From NCBI RefSeq assembly GCF_009905375.1, contig NC_133647.1:78482231-78546230 (forward strand): 64,000 bases of DNA. Reading direction: 5' to 3'. Position 1 is the first letter of the stretch. Every line of letters starts with the position of its first letter. The notes under the pieces are model-generated. The model was not told the DNA's origin and did no database searches. It was given only the letters and a program-made list of their open reading frames with translations. Origin of the DNA: Apium graveolens (Eukaryota; Streptophyta; Magnoliopsida; Apiales; Apiaceae). Below, piece after piece: positions 56,426 through 64,000 of this stretch. The position numbers and the translations under genes are program-made.

Positions 56426-56965
56426 GTGGGGCATATTGCTAGGAATTGCAGATCAGTTACCCAGGGCAGTGTAGGAAAACGTGTATCCCAAGGACCAGCA
56501 ACAAGTACCGCCAGAGCAACAACCTTTAAGATGACTAAGAAATCTCTGGCTCAGGATTCTGATGTCGTTGCAGGTACGCTTTCTCTTAATTCCGTACCTG
56601 TTAACATTCTATTTGATTCGGGGGCATCCAAATCTTTTATATCCGTAAACTGTGTGAATAAAATGCAATTAATGTTGGAAGACTTAGATGAACCTTTGAC
56701 AATAGAGGTGGCTAATATGGATAAAGTTCCTGTAAGCCAATTTTATCCTAAGTGCTCCATAGAGACTTCAAGAAATTCTTTTCCTGCCAACGTAATACCT
56801 TTTGAGTTAGGAGAATTTGATATTATTTTAGGCATGGATTGGTTGTGTCTGTATAAGGAAAATATTGACTACAAGAAAAAGAGAGTTGTTCTGTATACCA
56901 CAGATAATGTAAGGATAAGATATCAATGGCAGAAGCAGGACAAGAAGTTTCATTCAGTACTGTAA
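56426..56965 (+). pseudogene. pol: Element H last zinc knuckle and aspartic protease
   Basis: The open stretch begins within the last knuckle (GHIARNCRS). After a linker comes the protease active site NILFDSGASKSFIS and the downstream patch IILGMDWLCLYKENIDYKKK. The order knuckle then protease in one frame shows gag and pol are read as one polyprotein in this family, as in many plant gypsy elements. A stop follows at 56963-56965; the linker to RT (56966-57178) is open in part but carries a TGA just before the RT piece. Confidence 0.87.
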
Positions 56966-57178
56966 GCAAAGAAATTATTACGGCAAGGATGTGAAGCATT
57001 TTTGGCTCATGTGGTGGATACTAAGAAAGAGACCCCTACCTTGGATGAGATCCCCATAGTAAAAGAATATCTCGACGTCTTTCCAGAAGAATTGCCAGGA
57101 TTACCATCTAATCGAGAAATAGAGTTCTCCATTGATTTGATACCGGGAGCCGAACCAGTATCCAAAGCTCCATATTGA

Positions 57179-57880
57179 ATGGCTCCAGTGGAAATGAAGG
57201 AATTGGCCAAGCAACTTCAGGAACTGTTGGATAAAGGAGTCATCCGACCAAACATTTCTCCGTGGGGTGCTCCAGTGTTATTCGTAAAGAAGAAGGATGG
57301 AAGTATGAGGTTATGCACTGATTATAGGGATCTGAATAAGTTGACCATAAAGAACAAGTATCATTTTCCAAGGATTGACGATTTATTTGATCAGTTTAAA
57401 GGAGCATGCTGTTTTTCAAAGATTGACTTAAGATCTGGCTACCACCAACTGAAGATCAAGCCTGAAGATATACCCAAAACTGTATTCAGAACAAGGTATG
57501 GCCTTTATAAGTTCTTAGTTATGTCGTTTGGATTGACCAATGCACCAGCGACTTTTATGGATTTAATGAGTCGGGTGTATAAGGAGTACTTGGATAAGTT
57601 TGTTATTATATTTATTGATGACATCCTCATCTATTCAAAGACTCCAGAAATTACGCAACGCACCTAAGGATTGCCCTTGAAAGGTTAAGAGAAAAATAAT
57701 TGTATGCAAAGTTTTCCAAGTGTGAGTTTTGGTTGACAGAGGTATAGTTTCTTGGACATGTGGTAAGAAAGGAAGGTATCAAGGTAGACCCTGTAAAGAT
57801 GGAAGCCGTATCCAAGTGGGAGCAACCAAGACTCTGAAGGAAATGAGAAGTTTTCTTGGGCTAGCAGGATATCACAAGTT
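57179..57880 (+). pseudogene. pol: Element H reverse transcriptase, broken and truncated by element I
   Basis: RT is open to 57667: [54 protein letters not shown] and the active site [10 protein letters not shown]. After 57667 the frame has several stops, although similarity continues to the RNase H border (FLGLAGYHKF) at 57880, where LTR I begins. The residues are characteristic of chromovirus RT. With active-site Asp pairs intact, the damage is from later stops and the insertion. Confidence 0.9.
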
Positions 57881-60207
57881 TGATGGCCTCAACCCCGGGG
57901 TCAGGAGTTGACATCACTAAACATAACAAACCACAACATAGACTACAAAATTATTATTTTTATTAAACTAACACGACCCCAAGCCAAGATCCGATCCGGG
58001 TTCAAGTATGATTCAATTTATTCATTGTTATAAACTATTTATTCAAAAAGTCCAACACACTAACTTATTCAGCAACTCATCACACCGTACTTGATCTGAT
58101 ACTAACTACCTCTGAGGAGCCGGGTCCTGAAGGGGCTGAGACACGATACTGCTAAGGTCTGAATGGTCTTCTAGGCATCTGGGATATATATATATAACAG
58201 GTTGCAAGGGTGAGCATAATCGCTCCGCAGTACCACAATATGAATATCAAGTTAAAAAGGTAAAGTAAAGAGTTCTAGGAACAGAACTATAAGTCAACGT
58301 GAAATCCGCAATCTGTAAATCATTTCGAGCGACAGTAAATAAAGAAAACTGATGTAACTTGATATCACTAAATAGCATGCTCATTATAAAACAAATGTTG
58401 TTATGTGTTGTGTAAGTACCAGAGTCCAATTTTAGCATGTTATTCACATATATTAATCAACTATATCAATCACTTATTCTGTTACGGGAATCACAAAACC
58501 AAATCAGATACGTAACGAATATGTGAAGACAGCTAACCAGGCTATCAACACCAGACGGCTCCAAGTGACATCCCATAAACCTGTTCTGAAACTCAGAGAC
58601 TAGCTAGGTCTCTGACCTACTGGACTAATCGGTTATGTAATGCGTGCAACCGAATTAGCCTCTTACACAACCTCACTAGGCCACTCTGGCCCCTATGTAT
58701 CCCATATCTGATCATTTTATCGAGTTTTCAAATCATTTGTACATATCCCCTTTTTAAAATCATTCATTTAACAACACACGTAAAAATCTGGTTCACAAAT
58801 CATTTCATTCGGGATAGATACCTTTCGAAGTTACTTTTCCCCAAAAAAGATTTAAAACAATTATTTATAACTACAGGGGATACGTAACTTAAAACGTTTC
58901 TATTCCTTTATGAGATTAAAACAACAGTCTATTCATACGTACTGAACCATAAAAGAATGGTCAGTGGTACTTGCCTTGCAACGCTTTCGAAAACCCTAAG
59001 TAGCTTTTACGCTGACTTTGGTCCTAGCGAATCTCGACTGGGATCTACATTAACAAAATACCCTAATTAGTTGTACCGACATGCTTGATATCCTCAAATC
59101 CTAATAACCCTGTTCGATAATCCGACTCGTATAACGATTATACACATAATCACATAATATGTATTCACATAAGGGTAAAACATTTTGTATTATATAGTAT
59201 TGTATTATATAGTATGTTTCTCGTATTTAAAATAAATTTTTAGAAAATTTTGACAGCAACTTTTCAGTTCATAAGTCTACCCGTCGATCATCATCGACGT
59301 CCAAATTCACAACAATCTACAATTCACGTCATAACACAATTTCCACAGTTCATAACTATTTACGTAAAAAAACAATTCATATGAATCATTTTATTTATTT
59401 TATAAAATTAGGATTCAGAATCAATTTATCGCGAACGGCGGCAAAATTTATGGGGGCACCCGATCATTCGGGTTACAACACAAAAATTTCACCGATTAAA
59501 AATAATTTCCCGCAATGAAATATTTATATCACAAATATTATTCAAAAATAATTTCCTGCAGAAAATAAATTAATAAAATTAATTCAGATTAAACTAAACC
59601 AAGCAACAGGGAATAATGAAGACAGCACAACCGAGACAACAACCGACAAAATAGAACAAACTGAGGAACCAATGCAGCAGCCACACGCCGCCATCCTCTC
59701 CGGAAAAAGGTGAGGAGCGGCGGCAGTAATGAATTAAATAGAACCACACAAAACATGAGCACACATGTATATATATACATATACACACACATGAATGCAG
59801 AAACAAAACAACAATCAAGCATGACTGGCCGGAAAAAAACGGCGGTGAACTTACCGGATAACCGCGGGGGAGGAGAAGAAGATTGGGGAAAAGAAGCAGA
59901 TGAAGAAAACGGGAGAAAGAGAGAGATTTGTTAGATAAACGAGAGAAAGCAAGAGAATTGAGAGAAATGACAGTCAAGAGAGAGAGAGATACAAAGGGAA
60001 GTGATGTTCAATTCCCAAATGTGCAAGCTGTAGACATGTATCCTTAATTGTGATACGTGTCGCTTTCTTATTCACTGCAAATTCGTGTTCTATAGGGTTA
60101 GTTTCACCCTGAAATTACTATTTAAGAATAGAATTGTGGGTAAAACGAACTCAGAAACTTACCAAAATAGCTTGAAAATTTTATAAATATCCCGAAGTTA
60201 ATTAAAA
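57881..60207 (-). repeat. Element I: reverse-oriented LTR of the B/H family
   Basis: It starts TGATGGCCTCAACCCC, aligns with LTR B from its inner end, and runs 2.3 kb before element J interrupts it at 60208. It may be a solo LTR or the 3' LTR of a whole minus-strand element whose rest is beyond J; the window cannot tell. The left arm of the conserved hairpin is missing (near 59425). A short (TA)n lies at 58184-58196. ORFs inside (58247-58447, 59589-59977, 59710-59934) are not gene-like. Confidence 0.85.
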
Positions 60208-60774
60208 TGTGATAGGGATAAATAAATTATGATTATTAAATACTGCATTAATTGTACAATTTGTGGGCTGCTAGACCCAATAAAAGATATATGATACTCA
60301 GACCAGAAAGGTTAAGTCTGATGGACCAGATCAGGCCTGATGGAATAAAAAAGGCCCAAAAGCCCTGATTATTAATTAATTTCGTAATTAATTAGTAAGG
60401 GACAAATCAGATGTTGAAAAGAGTCCCGATAAGGATATAAATCCTTGGAGATTAGCCTCAAGGGGACCTAAAAGGATAAGGAATCAGTTTCCTACTATCT
60501 AGGACTCCAAAGTCCATTCTAATTATGAGACTTGCCCAGCAAGTCTCCTATACCAAGTCCAATTCAAGGACTCCCAACATCTATATAAGGGGTCTCACCC
60601 CCACCAATCAGAACTACGTTTTTTGGCTTGATTCTCTAATTCACAGAGATACGTAGGCATCTCGTAAAGGCAGAGTTAAGCTACGAAACACGAGAGCAGC
60701 CATTAAAGGCCTTGAGCTCCCGAATCTTAGTAATAAATACAGCAAATAATAACCTTAGCTTTTTATCCATAACA
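60208..60774 (+). repeat. 5' LTR of element J (about 567 bp)
   Basis: It starts TGTGATAGGGATAAA and ends TTTATCCATAACA. The left boundary could be two bases later. It contains a TATA box CTATATAAGG (60581-60590). Confidence 0.82.
60581..60590 (+). promoter_or_regulatory. TATA box in LTR J
   Basis: CTATATAAGG sits about 185 bases before the end of the LTR. Transcription would be expected roughly 30 bases downstream, near 60615. Confidence 0.6.
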
Positions 60775-60776
60775 TT

Positions 60777-60793
60777 TGGCGCCGTCTGTGGGA
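60777..60793 (+). other. Primer binding site of element J
   Basis: TGGCGCCGTCTGTGGGA begins two bases after the LTR. It is the primer site commonly seen in plant Tat-lineage elements; I do not assign the tRNA with certainty. Confidence 0.8.
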
Positions 60794-60808
60794 CAGGCAA
60801 CAACAACC

Positions 60809-63800
60809 ATGGCGAGAACACGGAGAACAACCAGCACTCTGGAGGAGGGAACACCATCAGGGACAACCCAGGTGATTTCATCAACCGTGGAGGTTCCTCC
60901 CCATTCAACTTATGCATCTACTCAGGGGGAAGCCCAGACAGGGGCAACTCATCCTCAGCCACAAGGGACAACTCCCCCGATTATTCAAGGTACGAATCCT
61001 CAAGTTCAACAAATATATATACCTGTGAATTCTCGACCCGTCGGGTATGAATATTCAACTATTGTTACTACTAACCCCCCTTATGGGATGCCCCTTTACC
61101 CTGAGGTTGGAGGAAGTGGATATGCTGGGCGAAGCGAAGCACGAGGGCGGTCGCCCCCCTATATACGAGGTTTGGATCCTATCCCTGAGGATCGGGAATT
61201 TTCTGGTCCATACACTGAGAGAGACTCCGAATCTTCGGATGATGAAGTGGCCCCGAGAAGGAGGCGTCCTGGAAAAGAGCCAATGGCCGATGGAAGGCAA
61301 CGCCCCCAAAGCACCCCAGGGGCGAATCCCCAAGAAGTGCAGGAAAAGATCAGGGCTCATGAGGCTGAAATCCAAAGGCTGAGACGTGATTTGGAGGCTC
61401 ACCAAGCCACCAGATCCCACATACCTCCTAGGGGGAGAAATCCTCCTCCTATCATAGACCTGGATGGTCCGGTAAGAAGAAGGGCTGCTGTCCCAAGAAC
61501 TGATCCAAGCAATCTCCTTCCCCTTGGAGATCCTGATGATCCAACTCCACCCTTCACAGAAGAGATAATGAATGCCCATATCTCAAGGAAATTCAAGATG
61601 CCCACTATCAAAGCCTATGATGGCACGGGAGACCCCGCTAATCATGTTAGGACATTCTCTAATGCACTGCTGCTGCAACCCGTGAACGATGCTATAAAAT
61701 GTCGGGCCTTTCCTCAAACCCTGTCGGGTATGGCTCAAAGATGGTACAGTCGCCTACCCCCAAATTCTATTGGATCATTCAGAGAATTAAGTCAGGCTTT
61801 TATTAAGCAATTCATCAGTGGAAGAGTCCATGAGAAAAGTTCAGCATCTCTTATGAGTCTTGTGCAGGGAGCTAAAGAATCCTTAAGAGATTACTTGAAT
61901 CGTTTTACAAAGGAGGCTTTAAAAGTCCCAGACCTTGATGATAAGGTAGCCATGATAGCACTACAACAAGGAACTAGGGATGAGTTTTTCAAGATGTCTT
62001 TGGCCAAACGACCCCCTGAGAGCATGTTGCAGCTCCAAGAGAGGGCAGGGAAGTATATCAAGGTTGAAGAAAGTATGAGGAAGACCGTAGTAAGTAATGA
62101 GCCCACTGGAGGCAAGAAACGAAAAACTGATTTGGAGTATATCGCTAAGGATAAATATCCTAGAACTGAACAAAACCCTGATTCAACCCCCAAGAAGGGA
62201 GGACCTGGGCAAAAGTTCACTGAATACGCTAAGCTGAATGCTCCCAGAAGTCAGATTTTGATGGAGATTGAGAAAGACAGAGATATTCGCTGGCCTAAGC
62301 CCTTGAAGGCTGATCCCGCCAAGCTAGATAAGGGCAAGTATTGCAGGTTTCACAAAGATGTTGGCCATGATACCGATGAGTGTAGGCAGTTGAAAGATGA
62401 AATTGAGTTTTTGATTCGAAAAGGAAGATTGAACAAGTATACTGGAGATGGAGGAGACAGAAATAGTAATGGAAGGAAAAACTTTGAAGATCGTAGGAGG
62501 GACCAAGATGATCAGGGGCGGAATCCCCAACCTAGAGGACCAGTTATAAACACCATTTATGGAGGGCCGAGACCTCGAGGGCCTGTGATAAACACGATCT
62601 TTGGAGGTCCAACTGCTGCTGGATTGTCCAAAAATTCCAGAAAGGCATATACTAGAGAGGTTATGCATATTGTTGGAGAAGCCCCGAAGAGGGCCAGGAC
62701 AGAAGTAACATTGGCTTTTGATGATTCCGACCTTGAGGGTGTGAAGTTTCCCCATGACGACCCGCTGGTCATAACGCCGATAATAGGAAATAGCCCGGTT
62801 AAGAGGGTTCTTGTGGATAATGGTGCTTCTGTGGATATCTTGCTCCACGACACCTTTCTAAGGATGGGGTATAACGACTCCCAGTTGACACCAACCGACA
62901 TGCCGATATATGGATTTGCTGGAGTAGAATGTCCTGTGGAAGGGATAATTAAATTGCCAACCACCATAGGTACGGAGCCAAGGCAAGCAACGCAGATGCT
63001 GGATTTTGTGGTAGTAAAGGCTAGTTCAACTTATAATGCTATCATGGGGAGAACAGGGATACATGCCTTCAAGGCAGTCCCCTCTTCCTACCATTCAGTC
63101 ATGAAGTTTCCCACCCGAAACGGGATTGGAGAAGAGAAAGGAGATCAAAAAATGGCTAGAAGCTGTTATGTGGCCTCTTTGAGGGCAGATGGAGTCGGGG
63201 GGCAGGTTCTTCCTATTGAAGATATGGATGTTCGAGAAAATGATGAGAATAGAGGAAGGCCAGCAGAAGAATTGGTTTCGGTTCCTTTAAATCCCAAGAA
63301 TCCTGAGAGGATGACTTTCATTGGAGCCACATTAGAGGAGCCCCTTAGAGGGAAGTTAGTAAAATTTTTGCAAGAAAATAGTGATGTGTTTGCATGGTCA
63401 GCAGCTGATATGCCAGGCATAGACCCGGAGTTAATTACTCACAAGCTAAACGTGGATCCAAGCCGGAAGACAGTGAAACAAAAGAAAAGAAATTTTGCCC
63501 CGGAAAGACAAGAGGCTATAAAGCAGGAAGTGGAAAAGCTCTTAGAGGCTGGTTTCATTGAGGAGATTCAATTTCCGGAGTGGTTAGCAAACCCTGTAAT
63601 GGTGAAGAAGGCTAATGGAAAGTGGAGGATGTGTATAGACTTCACCGATCTGAATGATGCATGCCCCAAAGACTGTTTTCCGCTGCCTAGAATTGATACT
63701 TTGATTGATGCTACCGCTGGACATGAGATGCTGAGTTTCATGGATGGGTTTAGCGGATACAACCAGATCAAAATGCATAAGGATGACATTCCAAAGGTAT

Positions 63801-64000
63801 CATTTATCACTGACTTTGGTGTTTATTGTTATCTTGTTATGGCGTTTGGTCTCAAGAATGCAGGAGCCACCTATCAAAGGTTGGTGAATAGAATTTTTAA
63901 GGATCTTATTGGTAAGACTATGGAAGTCTATGTTGATGACATGTTAGTCAAGAGTCTAGTAAAGACTGATCATATAGCCCATTTAAGGGAAGCTTTTGGG
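60809..64000 (+). CDS. gag-pol: Element J gag-pol polyprotein, intact to the window edge (1064 codons)
   Basis: From the ATG at 60809 I found no stop in frame through base 64000. Residues 1-260 are a Pro/Arg-rich linker. The Retrotrans_gag domain follows (about 265-420: IKAYDGTGDPANHVRTFSNA, AQRWYSRLPPNS). A Cys/His box CRFHKDVGHDTDEC starts at residue 512. The protease active site LVDNGASVDIL has Asp at residue 670. RT starts near 925 (VMVKKANGKWRMCIDFTDLN, FMDGFSGYNQIKM, MAFGLKNAGATYQRL), and its YVDD Asp pair is at 1043-1044. Gag and pol are in one frame without a stop or shift. RNase H and integrase would lie beyond the edge. It is the only element here that looks able to make proteins. 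Confidence 0.93.
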   Translation, partial: MARTRRTTSTLEEGTPSGTTQVISSTVEVPPHSTYASTQGEAQTGATHPQPQGTTPPIIQGTNPQVQQIYIPVNSRPVGYEYSTIVTTNPPYGMPLYPEVGGSGYAGRSEARGRSPPYIRGLDPIPEDREFSGPYTERDSESSDDEVAPRRRRPGKEPMADGRQRPQSTPGANPQEVQEKIRAHEAEIQRLRRDLEAHQATRSHIPPRGRNPPPIIDLDGPVRRRAAVPRTDPSNLLPLGDPDDPTPPFTEEIMNAHISRKFKMPTIKAYDGTGDPANHVRTFSNALLLQPVNDAIKCRAFPQTLSGMAQRWYSRLPPNSIGSFRELSQAFIKQFISGRVHEKSSASLMSLVQGAKESLRDYLNRFTKEALKVPDLDDKVAMIALQQGTRDEFFKMSLAKRPPESMLQLQERAGKYIKVEESMRKTVVSNEPTGGKKRKTDLEYIAKDKYPRTEQNPDSTPKKGGPGQKFTEYAKLNAPRSQILMEIEKDRDIRWPKPLKADPAKLDKGKYCRFHKDVGHDTDECRQLKDEIEFLIRKGRLNKYTGDGGDRNSNGRKNFEDRRRDQDDQGRNPQPRGPVINTIYGGPRPRGPVINTIFGGPTAAGLSKNSRKAYTREVMHIVGEAPKRARTEVTLAFDDSDLEGVKFPHDDPLVITPIIGNSPVKRVLVDNGASVDILLHDTFLRMGYNDSQLTPTDMPIYGFAGVECPVEGIIKLPTTIGTEPRQATQMLDFVVVKASSTYNAIMGRTGIHAFKAVPSSYHSVMKFPTRNGIGEEKGDQKMARSCYVASLRADGVGGQVLPIEDMDVRENDENRGRPAEELVSVPLNPKNPERMTFIGATLEEPLRGKLVKFLQENSDVFAWSAADMPGIDPELITHKLNVDPSRKTVKQKKRNFAPERQEAIKQEVEKLLEAGFIEEIQFPEWLANPVMVKKANGKWRMCIDFTDLNDACPKDCFPLPRIDTLIDATAGHEMLSFMDGFSGYNQIKMHKDDIPKVSFITDFGVYCYLVMAFGLKNAGATYQRLVNRIFKDLIGKTMEVYVDDMLVKSLVKTDHIAHLREAFG

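Larger units (their letters stand above)
53415..57880 (+). mobile_element. Element H: Ty3/gypsy (Tekay/Del-like), main body
   Basis: With 15848-17621 this is one element: LTR, tRNA-Met primer site, leader with the small conserved ORF, gag, zinc knuckles, protease and RT. It stops at 57880, where an LTR of the same family (element I) is inserted in reverse. RNase H, integrase and the 3' LTR would be to the right of the window. All genes carry stops or frameshifts except short stretches. Confidence 0.88.
60208..64000 (+). mobile_element. Element J: Tat-like gypsy element, right part outside window
   Basis: It has an LTR of about 567 bp, a primer site and one long gag-pol frame that runs off the window. 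It interrupts LTR I at 60207, so it is the latest insertion in its branch. The Tat assignment rests on the primer site, the CX2H-type box in gag and the RT residues. Confidence 0.9.

Noticed and set aside
61055..61579. Long minus-strand ORF opposite element J gag
   Set aside because: It is a shadow of the intact + strand gag-pol frame.

Overview
The window is repeat-rich plant nuclear DNA made entirely of nested LTR retrotransposons; I found no host gene. The copia proteins, the Athila-, Tat- and Tekay-like gypsy families and the initiator-tRNA-Met primer sites point to a eudicot with a large genome. Apiaceae is my guess from general familiarity with these families and is not proven here. Letters A to J below are my own labels.

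Layout. The oldest layer is a Sirevirus-like Ty1/copia element C (+ strand), seen only as an RNase H remnant, a 2.7-kb post-pol region, a polypurine tract (PPT) and the first 180 bases of its 3' LTR (12388-15847). Two Ty3/gypsy elements of one family (Tekay/Del-like) lie in C in opposite orientations: B (minus, 6684-12387, continuing left beyond A) and H (+, 15848-17621 and 53415-57880). B is split just after its protease by copia element A (minus, 1-6683, cut by the window edge).

H is split inside its 5' LTR by a second copia element D (minus, 17622-53414). The 5-bp target duplication CCATT is present on both sides. D was then hit three times: by E (Athila-like gag-protease element, 22343-29108, TSD CCTGT), by F (3.6-kb solo LTR, 31104-34690, TSD ATCTG) and by G (12.3-kb gene-free element with LTRs over 4 kb, 39879-52186, TSD ATGAG). 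H is cut again in pol by I, an LTR of its own family in reverse (57881-60207). I is cut by J, a Tat-like gypsy element (60208 to the window end) whose gag-pol frame is open for 1064 codons. The nesting is four deep: C > H > D > E/F/G and C > H > I > J.

Function. Only J looks coding-competent as far as it can be seen. A, B, D, E and H keep recognisable gag, protease, integrase or reverse transcriptase but carry stops, frameshifts or insertions. G and F have no genes; G could only have moved with proteins from a partner, and its LTR design and primer site resemble those of B/H.

The most unusual signals are these: (1) a short CCGACGGAT-type motif scattered in both orientations through the LTRs and coding parts of A and D; (2) a very long extra open region after pol in D; (3) an LTR hairpin shared by G, H and B with a compensatory base-pair change; (4) a 2.7-kb partial LTR duplication in G whose breakpoint sits on a putative splice acceptor; (5) a conserved small ORF ahead of gag in B and H.
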